Below are positions 27,503-36,458 of a stretch of 64,000 nucleotides of DNA, piece by piece. A model generated the notes under the pieces. It was not told the origin of the DNA. It did not search any database and saw nothing but the letters and a program-made list of their open reading frames with translations. Source of the DNA: Actinomyces sp. UMB0138 (GTDB lineage Bacteria; Bacillota; Negativicutes; Veillonellales; Veillonellaceae); assembly GCF_002849225.1 (NCBI RefSeq), contig NZ_PKMC01000002.1, positions 248,001-312,000 of the forward strand. The letters are read 5' to 3'. Positions within the stretch are counted from its first letter, which is position 1; every line of letters starts with the position of its first letter. A program made the position numbers and the translations under genes.

Positions 27503-28309
27503 ATGTCCACCCCACCTGTCGCATACGTTATAGCTGGTTCGGAAGCAACTGGCGGCGCCGGATTTCAGGTTGATCTAAAAACCTACCAGCAGCTGGGCGT
27601 CTACGGTGTGGGCACGCTTTCCTGCATCGTTGCCTTTGACCCGTCGAATAGCTGGGGACACCGCTTCCACCCGATCCCACGTGACATCATTGAAGAGTAG
27701 ATTGAGGTTTCTCTTGCGTGCTTTGACGAGACAGTGATGAACACCGTTAAGGTGGGGATGCTAGGTACCCCCGATACTATCGACGCTGTTGCTCAAGGGC
27801 TTTCGCAGCGCAAATGGAAGAACGTGGTTGTTGACCCCGTACTCATTTGTAAGGGGCAAGAGCCTGGAGCTGCCCTGGATACAGATAATGCGCTGCGGGA
27901 AAAAATACTTCCTCTAGCCACCGTAGTTACGCCGAACGTATTCGAAGCCAAGACCCTCTCTGGAATGGAGCAGATCACAACAGTTGAAGAGCTAGAAGAA
28001 GCAGCCAAACGCATTGGGGAATCTGTGCCCTACGTGGTGGCAAAGGGAGGCGTGGAACTACCTGGCGACAAGGCAGTGGACGTATTGTGGGACGGTAAAG
28101 AGATAACCCGTTTTGAGGCTCCTAAGGTGGGCGAACAGCGCGTATCTGGAGCCGGTTGCACCATTGCTGCTGCGATCACAGGGGAGCTTGCCAAGGGGGC
28201 TGACATTGCGAAGGCAGTGGGAGCTGCAAAACGATTCGTGACACGCGGTATCAACGCTCGCGTAAGTGCCAATACCCCGTTCGATACAGTATGGCAAGGC
28301 GCAAACTAA
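27503..28309 (+). pseudogene. pdxK: Pyridoxal/HMP kinase gene interrupted by an in-frame amber codon
   Basis: The frame from 27503 to 28309 encodes a 268-codon ribokinase-fold kinase of the ThiD/PdxK2 type: IAGSEATGGAGFQVDLKTYQQLGVYG at the N-terminus in shape, DPVLICKGQEPG in the middle and the anion-hole motif VSGAGCTIAAA near the end. A single TAG at 27698-27700 divides it. Before the stop the chain reads RDIIEE and after it IEVSLACFDE, all in one frame; relatives have Gln at this position (family pattern EKQLETALS), so one C-to-T change (CAG to TAG) explains it. Neither half would work alone, as the first 65 residues hold substrate-binding residues. It could be a real pseudogene, a sequencing error or a suppressed codon. 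A good SD (AAAAGGAG) precedes the ATG. Confidence 0.88.
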
Positions 28310-28344
28310 CCCGGGTCAAGAAGATAAGTCTTATCGATTGACTA

Positions 28345-28394
28345 TTAAATAGGGTGGCGCCCCACGTGAGTTGCGTGGGCGCCACCCTATTTAA
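28345..28394. terminator. Bidirectional terminator between pdxK and the lipoprotein genes
   Basis: Hairpin with a stem of about 20 pairs and one bulged C; arms begin TTAAATAGGGTGGCGCC and end GGCGCCACCCTATTTAA around a TGAGTTG loop. A-rich and T-rich arm ends serve both directions between the converging genes. Confidence 0.9.
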
Positions 28395-28399
28395 GCGAA

Positions 28400-29113
28400 T
28401 TACTTGGCCTGCTTGGCAAGATTGTTCAGTAAATCTTTCAAAGAGGCGATAATAGTGTCTTTTTGGTCAGCATCGCTGCCTGCCACAACAGCGACCATGC
28501 TGCCATTAGCGCCACGTGCCATTACCGTGGATTGGGATTGCCCATCCTGAGTAGTTTCATTAATTTCCCAAATGGCCTTGTTTGCGTTTTCAACATCGAT
28601 TTTCTTGTAAGTGTTGTGGAGCGTGGTGTTGTGCTTGCCGGATTTAAGAGTGATTTTGGCGCAATCGTCAGACAATGAAAGGGTCGTGTCGATGTTGTCC
28701 TCAATGTTAGTATCCTTGACCTTCACCACCTGGACTAGAAGAGCAGGAGCGTCTTGTGCCTGAACGAGGTATTCCACGCCGTGGGGGATGCCGTTTTCTA
28801 TGAGCTTGTAGCACTTCTGGGGTTCAATCAGGTCCTTTACGGATTTGAGGGTTTCGGCCTTCTTTTCGGCGGCCTCCACTTGTGGGTCACCAGATTTGAA
28901 GGAGACTACCTTGTTCAACTTCTTGCCGTCTACTTTGGTGTTCTTTATGGCCGTCTCGACCTGTTGTGCGGTTAGGTTCTGCACCCCTGCCGACACGTCC
29001 TTCTTACCCCCGGCGTCTGCGGAGTCTGATGAGTTCGCGCAGGCCGATAGCGACAGGGCTAATGTTGCGGCTGCGCCTACTGCACCTAGTGAACGAAGTT
29101 TGGTCGATAGCAT
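28400..29113 (-). CDS. Lipoprotein, tandem paralogue A
   Basis: A 237-residue lipoprotein. The ATG at 29113 is chosen because AGAGGA lies seven bases upstream and it leaves a proper signal: basic MLSTKLRS, a hydrophobic core and the lipobox LSAC (Cys about residue 25). The mature part is Lys/Asp-rich with two further Cys (KCYKLIENG and DDCAKITL) that could form one disulfide. It ends SLKDLLNNLAKQAK, and the tandem paralogues share the start KxVxKIExL-like segment and this end. I do not recognise the family. The gene is last in a three-gene tandem array. Confidence 0.82.
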   Translation of the reverse strand: MLSTKLRSLGAVGAAATLALSLSACANSSDSADAGGKKDVSAGVQNLTAQQVETAIKNTKVDGKKLNKVVSFKSGDPQVEAAEKKAETLKSVKDLIEPQKCYKLIENGIPHGVEYLVQAQDAPALLVQVVKVKDTNIEDNIDTTLSLSDDCAKITLKSGKHNTTLHNTYKKIDVENANKAIWEINETTQDGQSQSTVMARGANGSMVAVVAGSDADQKDTIIASLKDLLNNLAKQAK

Positions 29114-29210
29114 TCCAGGTCCTCTTCTCGTGAAAATGGGCGGCATATGGTTCTATTTATGAGCTTATTTGTTTCTCTAGATTGGGCTAGCGGTGCCCGA
29201 TCTAGATTGG

Positions 29211-29915
29211 TTATTTCGCTTGTTTTGCCAGGTTGTTCAGGATATCTTGCAGTGCTGCAGTCATCGCTTCTTTGCTATCAGGAGAACGGCTGAGGACTGT
29301 CGCCTGGACGCTGCCAACAGTTGCTTCGGCGCGGAGCTCCTTAGAACTATTTCCGTCCTGCTCTGTAATAGTCGTTTCCCATGCTGCGGATTCGGCATTG
29401 TCAACATCTAGCTCTTGGATGGTGTGCCGCAAACGAGCACTCCACATCTGCACATCCTTGCATTCGTCCGCCAGGTCGAGTGCATTATTGAGCCTATCCG
29501 TCATGTTCATGTCTCTGGACTTAGTCAACTGGACCAGGCGGTTTTTGCCATTCTTTACCTGAACAACGTAGTCCAAATCGTTTGGGGCAGTGGTCATACT
29601 TTCGAAGCATCTTGCAGGTTTTGTATGCTCCTTTGCAGACTTGATCGTGTCTCGTGTCTGCTTCAGCATCGACTGCATGTCAGGGTCGGAGTGTACGAGC
29701 GAGGTGGCATTGACCAGTTTTTTGCCGGCGAATTCGGATTCTTTAACCGCTTCTTTAGCCTGATCTACGGTTAACTTTTCGATTGCTGCTGGCGCTTTTT
29801 TCTTTGCAGAATCGCCATCGGAGCCGTCGAAACTGATTGCGCAGGCCGACAGCGGCAGAGCGAGTGCTGCGGTTGCGCATATGCTGCAAATGGCGCGTAG
29901 CTTACGGGATATCAT
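29211..29915 (-). CDS. Lipoprotein, tandem paralogue B
   Basis: A 234-residue lipoprotein with signal MISRKLRAICSICATAALALP and lipobox LSAC (Cys about residue 25). It aligns along its length with paralogue A: a VDQAKEAVKESEFAGKKLVN segment early, two spaced Cys (ARCFESM and DECKDVQM), and the ending ALQDILNNLAKQAK that is nearly the same as in A. Sequence outside these blocks has diverged, so the duplication is old. It lies 26 bases after paralogue C and probably shares its transcript. Unknown function; attached to the outer face of the membrane. Confidence 0.82.
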   Translation of the reverse strand: MISRKLRAICSICATAALALPLSACAISFDGSDGDSAKKKAPAAIEKLTVDQAKEAVKESEFAGKKLVNATSLVHSDPDMQSMLKQTRDTIKSAKEHTKPARCFESMTTAPNDLDYVVQVKNGKNRLVQLTKSRDMNMTDRLNNALDLADECKDVQMWSARLRHTIQELDVDNAESAAWETTITEQDGNSSKELRAEATVGSVQATVLSRSPDSKEAMTAALQDILNNLAKQAK

Positions 29916-29941
29916 TTTGTTTCTCTCTACTTTGAGGGGTG

Positions 29942-30631
29942 TTATTTGGTTTTTTCGGCTAGCTTGTTCAAAAAATTTTGGGTAGATTCGATAATTTCAT
30001 CTTTATGGAGATGATCTGTGATAAGAAAAGTCCCATTAGCAGCTGTGGTGGACATTGCCTCTTTGTCCCTCTCCGTAAAGGCCCAGGTGTCCAACGCGGC
30101 TACTTTGGCGTATCTAAGATTGAGTTTGCTGGTGTCTAAGGTTAGTGGATCCTGAAAAGCGGTAAACACGCGACATTCGCCAGCTAGCTTCAGCTTATGG
30201 CGGATCGCGTCCTCGGCGTTCAGTTCCTCATATTTATCTACTAACAGTCGGTACTTACCGTTGCCGGCTTTGATCACGTAGTCTAACCTGCCATGGCCGG
30301 GAGTAAAGAAAGAGTGATAGCACTTCCTATCCTTTGCGGGAAAGGATTCCCCTACTTTTTCCGCAAACTTGTCTTCTTGCTCAAGCCTGGCTAATTCGGG
30401 ACTGTCCCCGGTTAGAAAATCTCTTACTTTTAGACCGGTGCCGCCGAAGGTGGTCTGCTCAACTGCATCCTTTACTTGCTCTGAGGGCAGTCTTTCGATC
30501 TTAGCTACTGCTTTTTTGCTCGCTAGTCCGTCGCTCGGATTGTGATGGCTGATAGTGCAGGCGGAAAGCGAAAGTGTTGCGGCGGCAATGGCGGTTGCAG
30601 CGCAGACAGTTCTTAGCTTGGGGATGAGCAT
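29942..30631 (-). CDS. Lipoprotein, tandem paralogue C
   Basis: A 229-residue lipoprotein, first of the tandem array in transcription order. Signal MLIPKLRTVCAATAIAAATLS leads to lipobox LSAC (Cys about residue 25). It shares the layout of A and B: VAKIERLPSEQVKDAVEQTTF early, Cys in RKCYHSFF and in GECRVFTAF, and the ending STQNFLNKLAEKTK. It is the most diverged of the three. A TAAGAAGG ribosome-binding site precedes the ATG. Possible roles (binding a ligand or a partner protein at the surface) are guesses. Confidence 0.8.
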   Translation of the reverse strand: MLIPKLRTVCAATAIAAATLSLSACTISHHNPSDGLASKKAVAKIERLPSEQVKDAVEQTTFGGTGLKVRDFLTGDSPELARLEQEDKFAEKVGESFPAKDRKCYHSFFTPGHGRLDYVIKAGNGKYRLLVDKYEELNAEDAIRHKLKLAGECRVFTAFQDPLTLDTSKLNLRYAKVAALDTWAFTERDKEAMSTTAANGTFLITDHLHKDEIIESTQNFLNKLAEKTK

Positions 30632-30823
30632 CCTAGCCTTCTTAGGAAATGTGAAAAAACATACACTTTCGTATCTAGCATATGGTTTTCCAGAAAAACC
30701 GCTACTCGAAACCTCTGGAGCTAACTGGATACGTGGACTTATTCCACAAAGCCGCCCCTGGTCGCTAACGCCCGCTTGTCGCTATCGTTCCTTGCCGCGA
30801 AAGGCGAGATTGCCCTGGCTGCG

Positions 30824-31444
30824 CTAGTCCACTCGCGCAACGGAGGAGCTGCGAGCGAAACGCTTCCGCACCTTCACAAAGAACCAGATAATAAGCCCAA
30901 CCAATGCTGCAACCAGCAAAAGAGCCACTACGGGAACGAGTACTGCCGAGAAGGATAGGGCGGCCGCAACTGCGTCTTCTCCGGTAGATACGACAGGGGC
31001 GGCGAGTCCCACAGTAGACGCGTTCCACACCGGTCGTGAAGAAGACTTAAAAAAGTGGATCCCGAGCGCCACCGCGAAGCCAACAACTAGGGCGATCCAA
31101 GTTGACGGTTGCCGAAAAGCCTCGGAGGTAGTGAGCTGCTCGACGCCGTTTTCTCCGGTTGCTGAATTGAGGCCGGAAGCAAACATGAGGCCGCCGGAGG
31201 TAGGGCGAATAACCGTCTGAATGGCGTCGTTGATGGTGTCGACAGCTGGAACCTTGTCTGCCACAATCTCTATTACTAAGAGGACGGCAACGATGCCCAG
31301 TAGGATCGGATCCGACAGCCACTGCCAGGCTTGTGGCAGAGTAATCACTGAGGTGAAGCGGGCCAGAAGCCCGAACACCAGCATGGGGATGTATGCGTTT
31401 AGCCCTGACGCTGAAGAAAGCCCTAAGGCGGTAAAAAGTTCCAT
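30824..31444 (-). CDS. DUF4126 family membrane protein
   Basis: A 206-residue polytopic membrane protein beginning MELFTALGLSSASGLNAYIPML, the characteristic start of DUF4126. A family-typical motif ADKVPAVDTINDAIQTVIRP follows, then four more hydrophobic spans and a basic C-terminus (KVRKRFARSSSVARVD). The ATG at 31444 is preferred, as the family begins there, although it lacks a clear ribosome-binding site; an in-frame TTG at 31498 would add 18 residues that do not look like the family. The function of DUF4126 is unknown. It is divergent from murE. Confidence 0.8.
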   Translation of the reverse strand: MELFTALGLSSASGLNAYIPMLVFGLLARFTSVITLPQAWQWLSDPILLGIVAVLLVIEIVADKVPAVDTINDAIQTVIRPTSGGLMFASGLNSATGENGVEQLTTSEAFRQPSTWIALVVGFAVALGIHFFKSSSRPVWNASTVGLAAPVVSTGEDAVAAALSFSAVLVPVVALLLVAALVGLIIWFFVKVRKRFARSSSVARVD

Positions 31445-31512
31445 CAAACAAGATTGTATGGCGAAAGCCTCTGTGCTGCCGAATAATTCAGGACGCAATA
31501 AGAACTAAATGA

Positions 31513-31548
31513 GTTGTAGCGCCGCAGGGAGTGGCGCTACAACGTTTT
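31513..31548 (+). terminator. Hairpin in the divergent DUF4126-murE gap
   Basis: Perfect 11-base stem GTTGTAGCGCC/GGCGCTACAAC around GCAGGGAGT, followed on the plus strand by GTTTTAGG. It looks like a terminator but lies between two divergent starts, with no gene to end. It may stop antisense transcription or structure the 5' leader of the DUF4126 mRNA. Confidence 0.5.
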
Positions 31549-31751
31549 AGGAAACCTGATCCCAGTTTACGCTGACTCCAGCTGTCGCCGCCGATCCATC
31601 CTCTTATTAGCCTTCACTAGCTGTTTTGTAACCCCGCAGTTAGCGTACGTTGCTTGGTAGGGGTTAGCAGAATGAACGGCTACGGCGAGGCTGCGGCTCG
31701 CCCTCGGCGCGTAGAAAAAAACTACAGCGGTGGTGGACTACTATCGAACAT

Positions 31752-33308
31752 ATGGAGCAGATCTGCGATATTCGTCCGAAAGTTACACCCGTTTGTTTGT
31801 CTGAAGTTTTGGAAGGGCTTTCTTGGGACGGCCCTGCTGAAGCAGGCAAAGTCAAGGTGTCCGGGGTTAGTGTTTCTACCCACGACATTGATAAAGGCTG
31901 GGTTTTTGTTGCGATTAAGGGCTATTCCCATCACGGTATTGAACACGCAGCAGTGGCGGTACGTCATGGAGCGGTAGCGATAATTACCGACAGTGAGGGC
32001 GCAACTCGAGTAGGCAAAGACTTTCCGGTGCCCGTAATTACCACGGCTGATCCTCGTAGCGCGGTAGCGCCTGTCGCGTGCGCGATTTATAAGAACCCTG
32101 CTAAAGATCTGGTGACAGCGACAGTTACCGGCACAAACGGGAAAACTACGACTACCTATTTACTTAGAGCGCTGCTCGGCGTGGATCATCCGCACGCCGC
32201 CCTGTGCGGTACCAACGAGGTCTCGGTAGGCCAGCACCAGATTATTGCCTCGCGCACTACCGCTGAGGCGCCCGTGCTGCAACGCTTCTTGGCCTCCGCG
32301 CGCGAACAAAATCTAGGCGGAGCAGTCATCGAGACTTCCTCACACGCCTTGTCGTTGCACCGTGTCGACGGAATCTGTTTTGACGTAGCTGGGTTTACGA
32401 ATCTGCAACACGATCATCTGGATTACTACGGCGACATGGATACTTATTTTGCGGCTAAGGCGCAGCTTTTCACCGCGGCTCACGCCAAACGCGCGGTAGT
32501 GTGTGTTGACGACAAGTGGGGCAAGAAGATGGCTCAGGTGAGTCAGATTCCTACGGTTACTGTGGCCGCGCTTAGCCAGAGCGAAGCAGACTGGCAGGTA
32601 AGCGACATTCACGCCGATCAAGAATCTATGCGTACAGTCTTCACCCTCACCGGCCCGGAGGGGCAAACCGGCCAGGTCGCCTCCCCTGTTTTAGGCGAAG
32701 TGAACGTGCAAAATTGCGCGGTAACGATTGTTTGCGGCGTGCAGTTAGGCTACGCCCTCCAGGACGCCATCAAGGCGGTCGAGGGCGCTAAACAGGTTCC
32801 CGGGCGGATGCAGAAAGTTAATCCGACTCCTGCTCCGGGGCAACCGCTGGTGATTGCTGACTATGCACACACCCCGGAAGGGTTGGACTGGACTCTAAAA
32901 TCGGTTCGCGAAATGACTGAGGGCAAAGTTGTCATCGTCTTTGGTACAGACGGAGATAGGGATCCCTCTAAGCGCGAGGATCTAGCTGAAGTGGCTGCCC
33001 GTAGGGCTGACATTTTGTGGGTCACTGACGAGAACCCGCGTACCGAGGATCCCCAGTCTATCCGTGACTACCTGATTCGCGGGGTTAAGAGGGTCCGTCC
33101 AGACATGAACAACGTCACCGAGATAACCACCTGCCGCCGCGATGCGGTGCGTAAGGCCATCCTCAACTCCACTGAGGGAGACATTGTCATGTTAACCGGC
33201 AAGGGGATTGAGTGGTACCAAGATATCGAGAACATCAAACACACGTATTCCGATATCGATACCGCAGCCGAAATTCTTGAACGCGACCCCCGTCGCGAAG
33301 AAAAATAG
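31752..33308 (+). CDS. murE: MurE-type UDP-N-acetylmuramoyl-tripeptide synthetase
   Basis: A 518-residue Mur ligase that adds the third residue to the peptidoglycan stem peptide, using ATP. The ATP-binding loop is TVTGTNGKTTTTYLLRALL (about residues 118-136), the central motif includes ETSSHALSLHRVDG, and the C-terminal motif is VTDENPRTEDPQSIRDYL (about residue 423). MurE enzymes specific for meso-diaminopimelate carry DNPR at this site; here it is ENPR, keeping the Arg but changing the Asp. Actinomycetaceae use Lys or Orn as well, so the amino acid added is unclear. It stands alone, outside the usual division and cell-wall cluster, so it could be a second murE-like gene. The region before the ATG has no strong ribosome-binding site. 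Confidence 0.9.
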   Translation: MEQICDIRPKVTPVCLSEVLEGLSWDGPAEAGKVKVSGVSVSTHDIDKGWVFVAIKGYSHHGIEHAAVAVRHGAVAIITDSEGATRVGKDFPVPVITTADPRSAVAPVACAIYKNPAKDLVTATVTGTNGKTTTTYLLRALLGVDHPHAALCGTNEVSVGQHQIIASRTTAEAPVLQRFLASAREQNLGGAVIETSSHALSLHRVDGICFDVAGFTNLQHDHLDYYGDMDTYFAAKAQLFTAAHAKRAVVCVDDKWGKKMAQVSQIPTVTVAALSQSEADWQVSDIHADQESMRTVFTLTGPEGQTGQVASPVLGEVNVQNCAVTIVCGVQLGYALQDAIKAVEGAKQVPGRMQKVNPTPAPGQPLVIADYAHTPEGLDWTLKSVREMTEGKVVIVFGTDGDRDPSKREDLAEVAARRADILWVTDENPRTEDPQSIRDYLIRGVKRVRPDMNNVTEITTCRRDAVRKAILNSTEGDIVMLTGKGIEWYQDIENIKHTYSDIDTAAEILERDPRREEK

Positions 33309-33461
33309 GATTTCCAAACAGTAGAGGGCGTTGCCGTGTGGTGGCGTCCTCTACCTTGTAAGCCATGTTTTGAAGGGGTCTCCACCAGGGGGGCCGCCTT
33401 AGGTAGGCTATTAAGCGTTTACAGTATTCTTCGTGTTGACCTGATTGTTGAAGGAGAAGTA

Positions 33462-34916
33462 ATGGCAATCCCTACACCCCAGGCCGGATCGGCCGACATT
33501 GGCGTAATGGGCATGGGCGTAATGGGCTCAAATTTGGCCCGGAACCTAGCTCGCAACGGATACAAGGTGGCGATTACGAATCGTACTCTTGCCAGGACTG
33601 AACGAGTTCTCGAAAACTATGGCGACGAGGGCACTTTCATTCCATCCCAGAATGTAGAGGATTTCATTGCTTCGTTGGAAAAACCGCGAGTCGCAATCAT
33701 TATGGTTAAGGCAGGCTCGGCTACGGACGCTTGCATCGACCAGTTCAAGCAGTACATGGAAGAGGGCGACATTGTTGTTGACTGCGGTAACTCCCTCTTT
33801 AGTGACACTCGCCGACGCGAAGCAGAATTGAAGGCCGCCGGGCTGCATTTCGTGGGTGCCGGTGTCTCTGGTGGAGAAGAAGGGGCACTGCTAGGGCCGG
33901 CCATTATGCCAGGGGGATCCAAGTGGGCTTACGATCGCCTCGGCCCCATGTTCGAGAAGATCTCTGCGCATGTGGAAGGTGAGCCTTGCTGCACTCATGT
34001 CGGTTCTGACGGGGCCGGCCACTTCGTGAAGATGGTTCACAACGGTATTGAGTATGCTGACATGCAGGTTATTGGTGAAGCGTACGATCTGTTGCGCCGC
34101 GCCCTTGGACTGACGCCGGCAGAGGTTGGCGATATTTTCCGCGAATGGAACAAGGGCGACCTGGATTCCTACCTGATGGAAATCACTGCAGAGGTGCTAA
34201 CTCAGGTTGACACTGAAACTGGCAAACCGCTGGTAGACCTGATTCAGGATGCCGCTGGCCAGAAGGGCACGGGCATGTGGACAGTGCAGACCGCCCTCGA
34301 CCTGGCTGTACCCGTTACCGGCATTGGCGAGGCCACCTTCGCTCGCGGCCTGTCGTCCTCGCCAGAGCAGCGTGAAGCTGCCCAGGGCCTCGCAGGGCAT
34401 GAAGAGGAATGGCAGGTGCAGGACCGCGATGCCTTCATCGAGGACGTGCGTAAAGCGCTATTCGCCTCCAAGATAGTGGCCTACTCGCAGGGCTTCAACG
34501 AGATCCAGGCGGCTGCTAAGGAATATGACTGGGATATTAAAAATGGGGACATGGCTCGCATTTGGCGAGGTGGCTGCATTATTCGCGCCCGCTTCCTGAA
34601 CGACATTACTAAGGCGTTCCAGAAGAATCCTGATCTGCCCTTGCTGATCGCTGACGATTACTTCTACGACAAGATTCAGGAGTGCTTGCCCGCATGGCGG
34701 CGCGTGGTAGCTGCGGCTGCGTTGCATGGTGCGCCAGCTCCCGTGTTCTCTTCCTCCCTTTCTTACTATGACGGGATTCGTGCGAAACGGCTACCAGCTG
34801 CTCTTATTCAGGGGCAACGCGACTTCTTTGGTTCGCACACCTACAAGCGTGTGGATAAGGAAGGCATCTTCCACACTCTGTGGGCGGAGGAAGGACGTCC
34901 GGAGGAACAGTGGTAA
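33462..34916 (+). CDS. gnd: 6-phosphogluconate dehydrogenase, decarboxylating
   Basis: A 484-residue enzyme of the oxidative pentose phosphate pathway (6-phosphogluconate + NADP+ to ribulose 5-phosphate + CO2 + NADPH). The N-terminal Rossmann motif is IGVMGMGVMGSNLARN, the substrate-binding motif is GAGVSGGEEGALLGPAIMPGG, and the C-terminus has QGQRDFFGSHTYKRVD, as in the long (about 470-residue) gnd class. The ATG at 33462 is chosen because AAGGAG lies five bases before it and the protein then begins like its relatives; the frame is open further upstream. It follows murE by about 150 bases and ends at a hairpin (34969-35017). Confidence 0.96.
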   Translation: MAIPTPQAGSADIGVMGMGVMGSNLARNLARNGYKVAITNRTLARTERVLENYGDEGTFIPSQNVEDFIASLEKPRVAIIMVKAGSATDACIDQFKQYMEEGDIVVDCGNSLFSDTRRREAELKAAGLHFVGAGVSGGEEGALLGPAIMPGGSKWAYDRLGPMFEKISAHVEGEPCCTHVGSDGAGHFVKMVHNGIEYADMQVIGEAYDLLRRALGLTPAEVGDIFREWNKGDLDSYLMEITAEVLTQVDTETGKPLVDLIQDAAGQKGTGMWTVQTALDLAVPVTGIGEATFARGLSSSPEQREAAQGLAGHEEEWQVQDRDAFIEDVRKALFASKIVAYSQGFNEIQAAAKEYDWDIKNGDMARIWRGGCIIRARFLNDITKAFQKNPDLPLLIADDYFYDKIQECLPAWRRVVAAAALHGAPAPVFSSSLSYYDGIRAKRLPAALIQGQRDFFGSHTYKRVDKEGIFHTLWAEEGRPEEQW

Positions 34917-34968
34917 GTCGAGCTTAGAGATTAGCTCGGAATAGCTAACTGAACAGGCTAAATATATT

Positions 34969-35025
34969 CCACGGCTTGGCTGAAATGAAATGCGTTATAT
35001 TTTTCAGCCAGCCGTGGATTTAGGT
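34969..35025 (+). terminator. Terminator after gnd
   Basis: Long inverted repeat: CCACGGCT(T)GGCTGAAA at 34969-34985 pairs with TTTCAGCCAGCCGTGG at 35002-35017, one bulge, 16-base loop. It is followed by ATTTAGGTTT. It lies 53 bases after the gnd stop and 56 before the transporter start. Confidence 0.65.
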
Positions 35026-35072
35026 TTAGACTGGTTGCGGTATTTGTTGTGGTCTACTTCCGGAGGTTTCCC

Positions 35073-36404
35073 TTGTCATCGACGCAACAGTTAGAAAGGC
35101 CGACTGCTGCCGAAATGGATCCCGAACAATTGCGCGTAGCGAAGCGTGCAGCATTTTCGGGCTTTATGGGATCGACAATTGAATATTTCGATCTAATTGC
35201 ATTTGCCACCGCATCGGCGCTGGTTTTCTCGCATTTGTTCTTTGAATCCATGGGGGAACGCGGAGCAGCTATCGCATCGTTCGCTACTTTTGGGTTAGCC
35301 TACGTCGCCCGGCCGGTTGGTGCCGTTCTTTTTGGAAGTCTTGGGGACCGCCATGGGCGCGCCCAAACACTGATCTACACGTTAACATTGATGGGGGCTG
35401 CCACTTTCTTGATTGGCTGTCTGCCCACCCCAAGGACTGCTGGTATTGCAGCCCCTATTATGCTTGTTGTCCTGCGCCTTGCGCAGGGCATTTCTGCAGG
35501 TGGTGAGCAGGCTGCGGCCATGACCTTGGCGTCTGAGCATGCACCTAGCGACAAGCGCGCCCTGTACTCGGGGTGGATTATGTTGGGCATTGCGGCTGGC
35601 ACTGCTTTGGGATCTGCAGCTTTCGTTCCGGTTACCGCTTTCGGGCAAGAATTCTTGCTTTCGTGGGGCTGGCGGATTCCGTTTTGGATTATTGGCCCCC
35701 TTTCTTTATTTACTCTGTATATTCGCCGTACTGTTGGCGACGCTCCGGTATATCAAAGCGCCGAGGACGAAGCTTCTACATTGTCCACGAAAGCCCAGCT
35801 AATTGAGGTATTTACTAAGCACTGGAAAGCGGTGTTGCGCGTAATTTTCTGTACCTTGATGACACTTACCGGTTCCATGTCTACGGTATTTAGCGTCAGC
35901 TATGCGGTTGATTATCAGCAACTCTCTGCGCCGAAGATGTTGGCAATTATTAGTGCGATGTCGGTGGCGGCGCTGGTATGTGGTCCTCCTGGGGCAGCCC
36001 TGTCTGACCGTATTGGCCGCAGGCCGGTATTTGGCATTGGTGTACTGGTTATTGGTGCAATGTTCTTTGTTTTCTTTGCGGCGATTGAAACTCGCAATTA
36101 CCTGTACATTTCTTTAGCCTTCTTTGGTGTTATGTGCGCGGCGAACGTGTGTAACTCGGTACAGGGCACGCTGTTTACCGAAATTTTCCCGACCCGTGTG
36201 CGCGCCACCGGATATGCAGTTGGTTTGCAGGTGGGTTTGTTGCTGGTGGGATTTGCTCCTACGCTTGCTGCTGCAATCGTGCAGCCTGGTCACCGCGGCT
36301 GGCTGCCTGCGTGGATCATGCTTGCTATTGGTATGTGCCTCGCGTCGGCCGCAGCTTGGCTGGGTCGTGAGACTCAGGGATCCTCCTTGTACAGCGAGGA
36401 CTAG
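35073..36404 (+). CDS. MFS transporter, metabolite:H+ symporter (MHS/ProP-ShiA) type
   Basis: A 443-residue twelve-span major facilitator. The loop motif GSLGDRHGRAQTLIY between spans 2 and 3 and the second GPPGAALSDRIGRRPVF between spans 8 and 9 are classic MFS signatures; the start GFMGSTIEYFDLIAFA is typical of the MHS subfamily that takes up dicarboxylates, shikimate, betaine or proline with protons. The TTG at 35073 is preferred because GGAGG lies six bases upstream; a GTG at 35049 is in frame but has no such site. The substrate cannot be deduced. Confidence 0.88.
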   Translation: MSSTQQLERPTAAEMDPEQLRVAKRAAFSGFMGSTIEYFDLIAFATASALVFSHLFFESMGERGAAIASFATFGLAYVARPVGAVLFGSLGDRHGRAQTLIYTLTLMGAATFLIGCLPTPRTAGIAAPIMLVVLRLAQGISAGGEQAAAMTLASEHAPSDKRALYSGWIMLGIAAGTALGSAAFVPVTAFGQEFLLSWGWRIPFWIIGPLSLFTLYIRRTVGDAPVYQSAEDEASTLSTKAQLIEVFTKHWKAVLRVIFCTLMTLTGSMSTVFSVSYAVDYQQLSAPKMLAIISAMSVAALVCGPPGAALSDRIGRRPVFGIGVLVIGAMFFVFFAAIETRNYLYISLAFFGVMCAANVCNSVQGTLFTEIFPTRVRATGYAVGLQVGLLLVGFAPTLAAAIVQPGHRGWLPAWIMLAIGMCLASAAAWLGRETQGSSLYSED

Positions 36405-36413
36405 TATTTGCTG

Positions 36414-36458
36414 AATTGGCGGGCGTGGACGGTTGCTGTTCACGCCCGCCAATTTTTT
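36414..36458. terminator. Overlapping terminator between the MFS and FHA genes
   Basis: Fourteen-base perfect stem (36414-36427 with 36441-36454), 13-base loop, then TTTT. The right arm lies inside the last codons and stop of the convergent FHA gene (stop at 36440-36442), so the two genes share this end. Confidence 0.9.

Noticed and set aside
33336..33461. N-terminal extension of gnd by 42 codons
   Set aside because: The true 6-phosphogluconate dehydrogenase start is at 33462 with AAGGAG in front, and the extra residues do not resemble the family.
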